From NCBI RefSeq assembly GCF_907165205.1, contig NC_058196.1, forward strand, positions 31,848,501 through 31,912,500: a stretch of DNA of 64,000 bases. The letters run 5' to 3'. The position numbers and the translations under genes are program-made. The notes beneath the pieces were generated by a model that did no database searches, was not told the origin of the DNA, and saw only the letters and a list, made by a program, of their open reading frames with translations. Below are positions 1-11,960 of the stretch, piece after piece. The stretch comes from Coccinella septempunctata (lineage: Eukaryota; Arthropoda; Insecta; Coleoptera; Coccinellidae). Each line of letters starts with the position of its first letter. The stretch's first letter is position 1.

Positions 1-759
1 TAACACAGGACTAACAACTCCTCCTTTCGTATGGTTAACCTTCAAGTAATGAAACGTGTACAACACCTTTTGTTATTCGCCCAAAGGACGTCTCGAAGAA
101 AAAACATCAATCAGTCTAGCTAGACCATGCCGGAAACGGGTCGAATCCTTTTAAGGTCATATCCTGTTGATTAGCGTAGTTGCAGGAAAGAAGCCACTAA
201 CCCCCCTACAGTCCGACGAAGATTCGTGCTTACCCCGCGTGAGTCACGTCTAGACTTATCTACAGAATTCTTGAATGTCAAACCTAATCCAGACGTAGAA
301 CGTCAAGTGATCGTTGGGAACATTTTTTATCAAAGTTTTGAAATAATTCAGATCATTCTTTTCTGTTGCTCCTCTCGGCAAGCCAAACGACACTCAATAT
401 CGTGAGAAACGTGCATGGATAACTCCGCCACATATCGTCTTTGCGAGGCTTCATTGACGCGCGAAGTAGATTGGTCTCGCAACATCCGAAGGATCAATTA
501 AAACTTTCAACAACTTTCGTTCATCCGAAGTTTGACGCGTGTAACGAGGAAGAAATCACGATAAAATGTTCACAGAAGTTTAATTACGAGTAGGGCAGGT
601 AAATCAACCTTTGAGGGCTCAAAAAACATAAAGGTTCTCTTTGCTTCATCGGTCACATCTTAGAATTGTCAAGTATTTGTTAATAACTCTTAAACGAACC
701 AAACGATTGCGTATAGTAAGAAGAAATATGGAAGAAGGGTTGATCTGGAAAATACAGGG
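1..759. other. Non-coding stretch, no gene seen
   Basis: AT-rich sequence without a convincing reading frame on either strand. No splice-consistent exons, RNA gene or strong repeat was recognised. It ends where the first inverted-repeat element begins. Confidence 0.5.
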
Positions 760-1399
760 CGAGTTTTTGACTCGTACAAGTATTTTAACAGTATAGATTC
801 TTGAGGTCAAAAGAAACACTCTTTCCCAATGCCATTTTTTCCGGCTCAGCCCTGATAAAAAGATATAGCCATTTTAAGTTTACATAATGAGCTGTGCCAC
901 CCGTGAAAAAACAAAATAACCTTCAGAATAATAAGCTAAATCTGTGACTACACATCTGTGGATCTTTTAAAGCGAGTTTTATTCAGCCAAAGTACCAAAT
1001 TTTTCTAATTTCACGAATACTTTTTAATTTTTGAACATCAAAATACTCGAAAACGTTCAAATATTCATTAGAAAGCATCCAACTTAGTTTGAAGAGTTGG
1101 ATTCTTTGAATTTTTGGTATTTTCATGGTACGTAATGGTCATAATGAGAAAACTGGAAGACGTCGGTGACATCTTGTGTTCGAAAAAGATTCATCAAATA
1201 AATGAAAAACTATATTCCGAAATTAATTTCATTCGATAAAACCGTTTGTGAGATATATCTAAAAATAACATTTTTTATGTTTTTTCAACAGCCTGTATAT
1301 TTTAAACCGAGCCGATTCGGAAAAAATGGTAAGGGAAAAAAGCGTTTCTTTTGACCTGAAGAATCTACTGTTCAAATATTGTTACGAGTCAAAAACTCA
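760..1399 (+). repeat. MITE-like inverted-repeat element, family A, copy 1
   Basis: The left end, starting GAGTTTTTGACTCGTAC, is the reverse complement of the right end (GTTACGAGTCAAAAACTC), and the match continues inward for roughly 90-100 bp. The element is about 640 bp and has no open frame for a transposase, so it looks like a non-autonomous DNA transposon. Related copies lie near 41.92-42.69, 50.89-51.63 and 55.38-55.94 kb. The shared core includes CCTGATAAAAAGAT and the near-terminal GAGGTCAAAAGAAACACT. Confidence 0.7.
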
Positions 1400-1402
1400 A
1401 CC

Positions 1403-1928
1403 TATATACAGGGTGTTCCTAAATTGAACGTACAAACGAAAAGGGGAGATTCCTTAAGTGAGTTTAAGAAAAAAAAGTCCCATAAACATGGGGTCGCAAA
1501 CGTTTCGTTTTCGAGATACAGAGTGTTGAAGTTTGAATTTTTTTCAAGTTTTTTTTCTCATAGTATCAACACTTCACAAGATATTCAACTGAAATTTGGC
1601 ATAAATATTACATTTTAGAGTTCTCACCACGTGACATGGCAATTTCGATAGAAGATCTACAGGATGATATTTTATCTGGAACACTGCCACCTGTTCTTCT
1701 GCAGAACTTTTTTTTGGTGAGCAACTGTTAATTTGAAAAAATGTAAAAAGAAGCTTTGTTCTTATACTAAACTTTTCAGTCTCTTGAAAAAAATTCAAAC
1801 TTCAACACTCTGTATCTCGAAAACGAAACGTTTGCGACCCCATATTTATGGGACTTTTTTTTCTTAAACTCACTTAAGGAATCTCCCCTTTTCGTTTGTA
1901 CGTTCAATTTAGGAACACCCTGTATATA
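1403..1928. repeat. Foldback element with arms of about 150 bp
   Basis: The arms at about 1403-1553 and 1780-1928 are near-perfect inverted copies. Both ends read TATATACAGGGTGTTCC inward. The central part (about 225 bp) is unique. The two arms give the same translated peptide on opposite strands, which explains the small shadow frames there. It sits directly against the end of the family A element at 1399. Short lone copies of the terminal motif (ACACCCTGTATAT or its complement) occur near 3148, 28288 and 29463, so the end sequence is common in this genome. Confidence 0.8.
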
Positions 1929-4900
1929 ATTTCTAATCACAACCGAAAAAAAATTGCCTGGGTTATCTTCTTCGATGATAAACGCGAATATAAGCAAGTA
2001 TCTTACCGATAATAAAACACTCTCGATCTAGGTATCAATCAATGAATACAACTACGTCTATTACGGGGTAAACAATGCCAGGCATTCACTTAATCCCAGG
2101 ATCGAATTTCCAATTAAAAATGGGTCGTAATAAGCCGCGGAATGTCGGGAATGTTGGATGTTGTAATGTGCACGTAATCTGTCGATGATTATTACATACA
2201 TACACTTGCACATCATCTAAACTTCAAGGTCGTCGATGTTTCACACAATTGAGAGTCTGCCGTCAAATCCGTGAACAGTAATTCGGTAGAAAAAACACAA
2301 CGAGAACTAATTACTCCTAGTCTCGAAATCCAAGCGTCTTGTTTTAAAAGTCTTCGCATCTGTATTTTGGAAAAATTCCAAACGGACTTCTAAAAGACCT
2401 TCGTGTAAAATTTTGTTTCAAGATAAATTCCTCTTTCATACTGTTAACCGAATATTTCTGTTGAAATTACGAATAGATACATCGAATCCTTATCGTCAGG
2501 TCCTATGTTCGTCTAGCCTTGAACTTGATCTGTTTTGTTATCACGATCCCCAAACACAGAGAGTACACATACCGTATTATAAAAGCTGCAAATATTATGC
2601 CAATAATCTCTTTGATATTGGGTATCATTCCTATAATAATAGACCGCAATTCGAACACTCATTTGGTTTTAACATTTTTATTTTACAAGCATTTTCAACA
2701 GATGCTCGGGTAGTGGAAACAAAATTCCATGGAAAATATTCCAGTTGGGCTAATTTCATATGGGCCACCTTGTATCCAATAAAAGAAAATTCATCTTAAA
2801 CCGCGGTATTCAACGCCAGTTGTTCAAAATCGCGAAACTACATCACCATAAACGACTCCAATTCCTAAATTGATCCTTAGCACGTTCGAAAAAGATAACA
2901 AAGGTACACAATAGATTCTAACGAGGCTGTTAAAAAGCTTGGGGCCGATTAGATGGTTAATGGACTCGTAAGCAATATCGGAGAACAATACCCAAACTTG
3001 AGCGCTTAACTCGTTCGCAAATAAATCGAATCTAATTGCATCGAGTCCGGAAAATTAGCACGTTGTTGATTAGTCCAACAGGAAAATAACGATGGTACCA
3101 TTCAATTCTCAGCGAAATAATCCTGGAATGTATGAACCTCAACGCCGGACACCCTGTATATCGACAAGCGTCAAATATTCACCTATAAAAAGGCCGTATC
3201 TCCCTTTAAATATACAGCCGAAAAATCCAGTAAAAGGATGAGAATCTCACGCATCATCGGCTAGAATCGAATGTTACCGAACCGCCAGACGGTCCTATAA
3301 TTACCCGCCATGTCCCACTAACCTTCGCCAACGTCGCCAACCACAAGAAACGCCGCCTTGCACGCTCCGCGACGAACGCACTGCCGTACTTAGGTCTGGA
3401 CTGTATCGGGATCCGTGCGAAAACGGCGACGGGGACTTTCGAACTGAAAACCGAACGCCGACGCTTCGAGGAGTTTTATCGCGATCATTCGTTATAGCTT
3501 ATAACATGGCCAACGCGATACCACTTGTTCTCGCCATCGGAAACGTCCTTGGATGTTTCCGAAGCCGGCACATTCGCGAAACGTTCATGCGATCGGCCTC
3601 GTTTCGAGAAGACGCGAAAAAAGAATTGCATCCTTTCCAGAATGTACGGGAGCGGCCAGAAGATTCGAGTACGGGAGCTCCCGATCAAAATTCGGTAGTC
3701 GTGGCTTCGAAAATTTCCGCGTTTCCTCTCTGCTTGATCACCGGTTCCAGCAATCTGAGAATTTGAGCAATAGGGAATACTCCTTCTGACGAAAATGATG
3801 TATTTTTTATGAAATATCTTTGAAACGTCACATTTTGAAATAACCATTTCAACCGTTTCCCAAAAAAAATTATTTTAAGCACTTAAAAATGAAAAATAAA
3901 AATGGGTTTTTAAAGTTTAAAGCGTCTTGTGAGAATTGTACAAGCTGGCAACATCGACTGAAATATGCCTTGATAATAAAGAACAAATGTATATCTTGAT
4001 GGGTCGTAAAATTTTATGGGATTTTTATGGCCGGTTGCAGTTGAAGCTCGCCAGTAAGTATGCGCCTGTAAATCAACAGCTGTTATTTTATAAACAAGCT
4101 GATCACACATTGTTCTTTTCATTGTCTTGTATGCGCTGTTGCCAAATCGTAAACTCCGCACAAAGCGATTTAAATTTCAAAACCCCATATTTGAAGGATG
4201 ATAGTGAATAGTTTCCGCAGTGAATTTGAAAAAAATCATGAATTAAACTCATACTTATTCAGTTTGAACTTGCATATGCAGTGATAACCCAAATTGAGGA
4301 GAATTCCCCATTGGATACATACGCCATCTTCGCTCTGACAGTTGGAAATATGACCTCTATTTTGCCAGATGGCGCCAGAATGTCACCGTGACGACATCCA
4401 CGTCATATTTTCGTCGAGGTATGAGTTGTGATGCTCTGACGAGGTCGAAATCGTGCTCAGCAATGTCAGCATCTACTCTTCCTCCACTAAATAGTATTTC
4501 TGTTGATACTAGGTCCATTTGGATCGTAGAAGTTGTTTTTTATAGCGAATCTTCGAACAATTTCTTATTTATTCAACTCCGGAATTCATCGTTGGATATC
4601 AAGAACCCATAAAACCTCTTTGAGAGCCTTGAGGTAAATTTAATATGCTATAAAATCTCATAAGAGCAATCATTCTCAACCAACAACAGATACTGCAAAT
4701 ATCAACAATCCTTATCGAATTTCGCGAACTAATAACATTCCTCGACCGATAGCTACCGGTAATCACACAGTTGGTCGAGCAATTTCAGGAATAAACATAG
4801 AAACAATTTCCGCATAAGTTGAATCACGCTGGTCGTGATCATTCTTTCGCGTTTAATCACGTACAGAAATAAGATCGGACAGCGACTGGCTTTCTTCATT

Positions 4901-7110
4901 TCTATTCCCGTAGCTTTCGTACAAAAAGTAGCTTGTAATCCACCTCGGATTGCTCATCGATAGACGCAATAGCGAATAAGCGATTTTTTTTAAATTGAAC
5001 AAGAAGGGTGCAATAAAATATCAAATTTCAAAGTTGAATATATGTATTTCGTCACATTTATTTATAATCGGTTCATAGATATTATTAAATGTCCTTATTT
5101 ATGACTAGGGATCACAAAAAAATAAAAAATAGAGTATTCAAGGGAGAAATTCAGTTCACTTCACCACTTAGCAGATGTGCCCTCGGCTGATAGTTCTCAC
5201 TCTTGGCTTTCCACTGCATATGAAAACTACAGCTCAAACTCACTAAATTCACCACCACCTCAACACCAACATATCTGCAGATTGAAGAAGGCCATCGAAA
5301 ATTGTTAGCCAAATTTTAAATTTTTGCGGTGATAATAAGAACTTGAAGGCTTTACAGTTACCAGATGTCCAAACACTAGGCAATTTCACCTAACTTTGGG
5401 CATAGTCAAGATTGTTTCGAAACCGAGGATGTTATCCTAGATTCAACGCCAAACAAGCCCTTTGTTGGAGACAATTTCGAAATTAAACACACTGTATCTG
5501 TTGTATCATCTGAAAACAAGTATTCCTTATGAATGAAATTCTCTATATCCCTTCCAGCAAGCAATAAAATATTCCATAATTGTGTAGTAATCACTACATC
5601 AATGCAAAGAAACATATGGATCAAAACAGAATTGTATCGATTGATATATTAGCAAGAAATTCCTAATGCTGACCATTTCCTGCTCAATTATATACATATA
5701 TGGATATATGCAAAAATTATAGAAAGAAATCTTGAAAAACCGGAAATATTCACCTTAAAAATGAATGACTTTCAATCATTCGGAATAATGAATCGAAATA
5801 GACTGTCTGAAAAAATCTATTCATTTTTCTAAATAACATGTGAACAAATACATCATCATTCAGATATGCATCGAATTGAATAGGAAATTAATTAATTAAT
5901 TAGAGAACAATTCAAAGTTTCACATTAAAAACAATTGAATTAAAATTTCCCTGTATGCTGATTGATTATGGTTTTCTTACTTGTAAGGTTTCACTTTAGA
6001 AACAGCAAAAAATGAAATTATAGATGCCAATTCTTCCACTCCAAACTGATTGAGAATATTGAAGAGAAAAAGTGTAGATACAAAAAAATTTCCACATTTT
6101 TCGTGTGTTCATATGGGGGATTCCCACTACGAGGTGAATTTCCCTTATTTGAAATACATATGCTCAAGAAACAACCCCATTTTCCAAGACGCAATGGAAA
6201 AACTGAAGGAAAAATTACAAGTATTACTATAACGAATTAATTCAAAATACTCTCTCTCAAATAAATCATTTTGTCGTCTGTTTGACAGTTCTTTTGTGAG
6301 GTGAATGTTTTGGCACAATTCTCCGAAAAAATACACCAGCAAACGAAATTATTTCATATATATTTATAGTAGCAATCTTGTGACAGCCAAACAATCAAGC
6401 CTGTATTTTCCTTGGTAAAACTCTGATTTACCACCCACTTATTGCGAATCACCATACATATATGCACTTATGTAGATGAGAAAGATTGCCCACATAGCAA
6501 TAATAACGAAAGCTTTGAATGCAAATTGGGTGTGACATTTGGATGGACAACCTATATAAATCTCGACCTAGAGAATTCTGAAATATGAGGGAAACCTTGA
6601 GAAATCAGCAGATATTCGCAGGTTTCATTTCAATCAAACTAAACGCATAAATTACCTTATTCAACACTGAATATTGCACTTTCTATTCGGGGGAAGCTGG
6701 GATTGTCGATCAAATACCATATCGTTTCAAAACGTAAATGAAACCCTCCTTGAAACAAAATAACACATCAAATAACGCCACACATAACCTGCTTCAAAAC
6801 TGCACGAATTGTTCGTAACTGAATATGAACAATCAAATTTAAAGAACAACCAAAACACTACTAACAAGCGACGCCATATTTTGATTAAAAGTTATGACAA
6901 GCCGTGACATTTAAAAATGACAACTGGTTCGAACGACCACAGAGCGCGACAATCTTTGAAATTCTGTAACAGAATGTGTCAAAATGGGAAGCGTTTTTTC
7001 GCGAAGGTTTTTTTTTCACGGATATGGAGCATGCGTATGATTGCCATGACGTTCTCGATGTTCATTTCAAAATTACGGAACGCATTCACGCAGAGAAAAT
7101 AATGACAGTT
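1929..7110. other. Gene-poor intergenic region
   Basis: About 5 kb of AT-rich sequence with only short, unsupported frames. The stretch near 3290-3770 is richer in CG dinucleotides than its surroundings and could be regulatory or hold a 5' exon, but no splice-consistent coding exon could be built. A 128-codon frame at 2413-2799 has no recognisable domain. No RNA gene was recognised. Confidence 0.5.
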
Positions 7111-7114
7111 TCGG

Positions 7115-8533
7115 GTGAAGTTTTCAAAATTAGAAAACGTGACAATATTTCTAATGAGCTTGTCGATTGAAATAACGAGTGATTTACCGGTTCTTGCAGG
7201 AAGCACCATCGTTGGATCGGTAGTTTGTAATTTTTCTAAGCCTACAAAAGTCAAAGGTACGCTTGTCATGACTGAAACTGTTACTTTTATGAGCACCGTA
7301 GCAGTATCAATGTGATTCTTCAAAAATGAGCTTTTTTTGTATGTCACACTTTATTTTCTCTTATAGCCATGCAAGTGCTTTTTCATGGAGACGAAAAGAC
7401 GGAGAAAATAAGCGAGATGAAAGATCTCGTCAGCGGTTCAAATGAACTAGTCGACATTGAAAAGGGCCTCATAGGTGTGAGTTGAATGTTCAAGACATAT
7501 ATAACTCCACTTTAAACATAATCCAAAACATATACTTCGACTACAAAAATTGCCCCTCTTTCAAAAACAATAAATTTCGCATTCTACAGATTCAGAAACC
7601 GAAGTCCCATCGGGTACCAGTAAACACATCTTCAAGATAGAGGTTCCTCAGCGACTACCTTCTAGTTTCAAACATTACAACGGAGAAATAAAGTACTTCT
7701 TGAAGGCAACGATCAAAAGACATCTCAGGGTAGACATGACGGCCACCAAGGTGGTAGAACTGATGGCTTACGTCGATCTGAATACTTACCTTCCTGCTTT
7801 GCAGGTGCATTGGTGCTGAGTAGAGTCCAAAAAAAGTTATCTGAACCGAATTTTTTTTTCAGATAAAGGCAGAGTACAGTACCGATAGGCTCGTAAGCAA
7901 CTGCTGTGGTCTATCCAGAGGTAGAATTCTGCTGACTGCTGTGATTAGTAAAAGGCTGTTTTTGAAGGGTGAGACTATATTCTTGGATCTGAATATTGTG
8001 AATTTATCTGGTGTTAGAGTTAAGAAGGTGTACAGCAGGATTATGAAAGTGAGTATTTATATCAGTATATTTCGGGTATTGCCTTATATAACAGAAGAGC
8101 TTTTCCTTTTCAGACAGTTACAATTTACTTCAAAAATCCCTACCCAAATGAAGAAATTTACAGGGACTTTCTCGCTAAAAGTGGCAATTTTCCCGGTGTC
8201 AAAGGTTATGACGAAGTTTCCTATAACCTCTTCATCAAAATACCGAACGATATTTTCATTCCAAACTTCAGATATAGCAAACTGTTCAAGATAACTCATC
8301 AGTTGCAAGTGAGTTCAGAAATTTTTATTCTAGGTCTACTGTCTGAACTTATTCTTTTTCAGATTATAGCTAAAATGTCTGGTTGCCATACTGCTATGGT
8401 ACTGCAGTTCAAGATTTACCTGGGCCACATTCCAGTTTCATCGCCGGGTCTTCAGTTAGAAAACAGAAATTGGAAGGGTCCTTATATTAGGGATCCAAAC
8501 ACTGCTTCAGCTTCTTCAGTGGGGAAGTCTTAA
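7115..8533 (+). CDS. Arrestin domain-containing protein (ARRDC/alpha-arrestin type)
   Basis: Six coding exons fit: 7115 (or 7154)-7256, 7367-7474, 7590-7804, 7863-8048, 8114-8308 and 8363-8533, all with GT-AG introns of 54-115 bp. From the Met at 7154 the product is 325 aa; from 7115 it is 338 aa. The N-terminal arrestin fold shows VLAGSTIVGSVVCNFSKP followed by MQVLFHGDEKTE, then VPQRLPSSF and GEIKYFLKATI. These match the family pattern of PG.t..G.v, the i.f.G.a strand, and lP.SfeG.iry.v.a. The C-terminal arrestin domain starts around SNCCGLSRGRILL and ends with IIAKMSGCHTAM. No PPxY motif was seen in the short tail. Such proteins usually act as adaptors linking membrane cargo to ubiquitin ligases, but without PPxY that role is uncertain here. 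A poly(A) signal lies at 8557-8562. The alternative donor GTGAGT at 7477 is rejected because it leads to a stop. Confidence 0.85.
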
Positions 8534-8556
8534 TTTGTCCAATGTATTTCACAGAA

Positions 8557-8562
8557 AATAAA
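8557..8562 (+). terminator. Poly(A) signal of the arrestin-domain gene
   Basis: AATAAA lies 24 bp after the stop codon of the arrestin-domain gene and well before the ATG5 start. Confidence 0.6.
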
Positions 8563-8670
8563 ACAACGTTGTTCACGCTTATGCCTGTGATGATAAATAT
8601 GTCTCATGTTTAATACTGAACCATAGAACTACTCATTATCTAGTTTGTCCATGTATCGAACGAGAACAGA

Positions 8671-8700
8671 TGACGTCACAGATTACAGTGGTTGACGTAA
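8671..8700. promoter_or_regulatory. Paired CRE/bZIP sites upstream of ATG5
   Basis: A perfect palindromic cAMP-response element, TGACGTCA (8671-8678), is followed by a TGACGTAA bZIP site (8693-8700). Both are within 200 bp upstream of the ATG5 start codon. These motifs are bound by CREB, ATF and XBP1-type factors. Control of autophagy genes by ATF4/XBP1 is known in other animals, and its use here is inferred. Confidence 0.5.
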
Positions 8701-8867
8701 TAAATGTGGTCGCAAAATACCGCCTAACTTTTCTGCGTATTCTGCCTTCTGTCATCTCAATATTCTATGACCACGATAAAATCGAATGAAAAACAAGTTA
8801 TGATTAATAAACAATCGGAATTTTACTGGTAAAAATGAAAATAATCGAATGAATTATTTCTTGAACC

Positions 8868-9832
8868 ATGGCCAATGATAGAGAAGTTCTGAGGGAGCTC
8901 TGGGAAGGGAAACTACCCGTCTGCTTCATTTTAGATCCCGACGAAGTGGTCGAACTGCAACAGCCAGATCCATATTACTTGATGGTTCCTAGAGTTAGTT
9001 ATTTTCCTTTAGTCATTGATAAAGTGCGTAAACATTTTCTGAGTTATGTTATTAGTGATAAAATGGATCAGGTTATGTGGTTAGAATTCAACGGTCAACC
9101 CCTGAAGTGGCATTATCCCATCGGGGTCCTGTTCGATCTGCTTGCGAAAGCCGAAGATCTTCCATGGACTTTGACAGCACATTTCGAAAAATTTCCCGAA
9201 GAACAAATTTATCATTTCAAAGAGAAGTGAGTTCTTGAAACTCGAAAAAAATACTCACTTAAATTTGCCTTATTTCAGAGAATCTATCGAGTCATACTTC
9301 ATGTCTTGTCTCAAAGAGGCAGATGTGTTGAAATTCAAAGGCCAGATAGTCAGTAGTATGCAGATAAAAGACCATAATCAAATATGGATGGGACTTTTAA
9401 ACGGTAGGTGTTGCAGATGATATTGTCAATGTTTTTGTATAAATATTTTCCAGATAAGTTCGATCAGTTTTGGGCTGTGAATAGAAAACTCATGGAAGTT
9501 ACACCTGAGTGTGAAAATTTCAGACACATTCCTTTTAGATGTTACCTAGATGATGGATATAGACAAATGCTAGTGAAGCCCGTATCTGAAGATGGGCAGA
9601 GAAAAACGCTGAAAGATCTGTTGAACGAGGTGTTTCCTGGAAAAGAAACCAGTAAGTTATTACGTTTCGACGGTCGGGTAAAAGTGACTTTGAAAGCGTA
9701 AATTCATTTTTTTTTTTTACAGAAGTGAAAACGCATGGAATTTGTCCTCCATTAGATACCCCGCTGCAGTGGATGTCGGAACACCTGAGTTATCCAGACA
9801 ATTTTCTCCATTTATGTGTAGAGGCTCAGTGA
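8868..9832 (+). CDS. Atg5: Autophagy protein 5
   Basis: Four coding exons fit: 8868-9226, 9279-9403, 9454-9651 and 9723-9832, with introns of 50-71 bp, giving 263 aa. This is close to the usual ATG5 length of about 265-275. The N terminus MANDREVLRELWEGKLPVC and the following YLMVPRVSYFPLV are hallmark ATG5 sequence (UblA domain, about residues 10-100). The helix-rich region contains the acceptor-lysine area: FMSCLKEADVLKFKGQ (about residues 127-142) fits the segment where the conserved Lys accepts ATG12. The C terminus carries the UblB domain and ends LHLCVEAQ. ATG5 is joined to ATG12 and works with ATG16 as the E3-like complex that lipidates ATG8 on the growing autophagosome. Every splice junction keeps frame. 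Upstream lies a compact promoter with bZIP sites. Confidence 0.96.
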
Positions 9833-10330
9833 ATACTCATTAGTTTTCTATTTATTTCCTGATAAATTATATTATAAATTTTATTTTGTTGAGATTTGTG
9901 TTTTGCATTATCGTCCTAGATGTATGTATTCGATGGAAAATATAAGTATGGCGTTGTTTTGTCCTCTCAGAGTTTTTTTTTCACGAATTTCTAAGAAATA
10001 AGAAAGACTACTCAGAGATGCTGAGGAAAAATTTGATTCATTTTTCTAAAATACAATGTGAAAATGAAAGTGACATCTATGAGGGCAGTATCTAAGTAAC
10101 TCGCTGAGTAATTTTACAGGTTACTGTATTTTACAGTTAACTGTAATTAGAACAGAACCAAATCAACAGTAATCTGTAATATTTTCAGAAGTTCTTGGGT
10201 ACCTTAACTGTAGATGTCGCTAGGGAGTTCTAGATGATTTACTATTTTTTTCATTCTTTTTTACCACTTTTCTTGCCATGGCACCAAAGTAATTAATCTT
10301 TGTTATCACATTTTGCAGTTGTCGGGGTCA
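9833..10330. other. ATG5 3' flank, no gene
   Basis: AT-rich flank containing the presumed ATG5 3' UTR. No canonical AATAAA was seen close to the stop. Nothing else was recognised. Confidence 0.5.
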
Positions 10331-11335
10331 AATCTTGGAATCAATTATTAATAAATCTCCGAATTTCATACACTTAAATGTCGACTATTTTTGATCTAAA
10401 ATTCTACTCCGTTGGTCGATTTGGATGATTTAAGCAAATTTTCGATTTGTTTTGGATTGAAGATTGAGGAAATTGATTAATTCGGAACTAATTTCCCAAG
10501 GTTCAAGAATAAAAATTAATTTTATCACCTTTTTGGAGATTTTAAGAAGACCAAGTTTGTGACTTCACTACCCAGAAGCTAGTCTTCGCAGAGAACTGTC
10601 AATTTTTTTCTGGTTATAAAATTTATTCAAGAATATCCTCCAAAAATTTCATGGACCTCATTCCAACCGTTTGGTCTTGACGAATTTTTAAGTGACCCCA
10701 ACTTTTTCGGAATTTTTCGATGTTTCGACACACGCGTTTCTTCCAGAAAAATCATCGTAGGTTTAAAAGTGAAACATATTCTGAAAGAGCAGTCTTTTAG
10801 TGATAAATTTCCAAATTTCATTCATTTCCGTTTTAAAAATGTCGACTACTTTCGCTTGAAACACGGTAGAATGCAATGTATCAGAGTTCGCACCTAAAAT
10901 ATTGATAGAATTCTAACCCGTTGATCGATTTAGATGATTTAAACGGTTTTTTTCATTGTCTTGAATCGTAGATTGAGGAAATTGATTAATTTGGAACAAA
11001 TTTTCAAAGGTTCAGGATAAATCAGTAACTTTATCACCTTTTTGGAGATTTTGAGAAGACCAAGTTTGAGAATTCACTACGTCAAAACTAGTGATCTGAA
11101 AGAACTCTCTATTTTTTTTTAGTCGTATTAGCTATTCAGGAATATCCTCTGAAAATTTTATGGACCTCAGTGCACCTGTTCGGTCTTGACGAATTTTTAA
11201 GTGACCCCATCTTTTTCGTAGTTTTTTGAGGTTGAATTTTAGACACTCGTATCTGCCAGAAAAATGATCTTAGTGCTGAAAGTTATACATATTCTGAAAG
11301 AGCAACTTTTCTAGTTTGATTTTCAAGGAAAAATT
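10330..11335 (+). repeat. Two tandem copies of a roughly 508-bp unit containing diverged satellite monomers
   Basis: The phrase TTTTTGGAGATTTTAAGAAG at 10532 recurs near 11040 with one change, and the flanking sequence repeats in the same order. Each copy includes one diverged relative of the 175-bp satellite found at 24.7-26.8 kb (about 10640-10830 and 11150-11320), recognisable by GTTTGGTCTTGACGAATTTT or GTTCGGTCTTGACGAATTTT and ATATTCTGAAAGAGCA. Confidence 0.7.
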
Positions 11336-11539
11336 TAATATCTAATGGCTATCGAAGGTAGAGATTAGAGCCTATTTCAGCCTATTCGGCTATTCAAAAT
11401 GGAACCTCCTGAAAGTTTTGTAATGACCTCAGTTTCTCGAATAATTCCAGCACAATCCCTAAATTACATGTGATTATCCTCCCTCCTACTGGAACCTAAC
11501 AAGATTCTCAAACAGTTACCGAAGAAAAAACTCTTCGCG

Positions 11540-11960
11540 ATGCATAACATATTTCCAAAAACCACCCCCAAGGCCGAACCATTGTTCTACGACGCTTCAC
11601 CATCGGCCGTGTGCGGGGGTGGAAGTACACCCACGCGCCTACATACCCCGTCTCCAATGAGTTCCAGAGCAACGCCTCCCGGACCCGTTACATCGAACCC
11701 CCGCGCGGGGGTGGACGGCCCTCCACTCCTCCAATGGGGTCGATTTCGGCACGTTGACGTCATCCCCCGGAATCAATACCCGACTCCCGACCGGGGCAGT
11801 TCATCTCCGGGACTCCGTGCGGGCACTTTGTACTCCGGGTGTCTCGTGGCGGCGCGGGTGGCTTGATGACGTTGTGTGCCCATGTGTGGCCTAGCCTTTA
11901 GGACGAGAAACAGCCCCTCACAAAAGACATCCCTGCGTTGGGGCGACTGTTGCAAATACT
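11540..11960. promoter_or_regulatory. CpG-rich block with a perfect CRE
   Basis: A roughly 400-bp island of much higher GC and CpG content than the surrounding DNA. It contains the palindromic CRE TGACGTCA at 11755-11762 and a TGACG half site near 11864. A 108-codon frame crosses it, but its composition looks like a by-product of GC content and it has no domain. CHT1 begins with a spliced 5' UTR 2 kb downstream, so this could be its promoter or first exon. That is inference. Confidence 0.4.

Noticed and set aside
2413..2799. 128-codon frame with a possible hydrophobic alternative frame (2519-2713)
   Set aside because: A receptor fragment was considered, but no family motif, splice partner or similarity was found to support it.
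3485..3847. Overlapping frames in a GC-richer patch on both strands
   Set aside because: Open frames are expected from higher GC content; no domain, and both strands are equally open.
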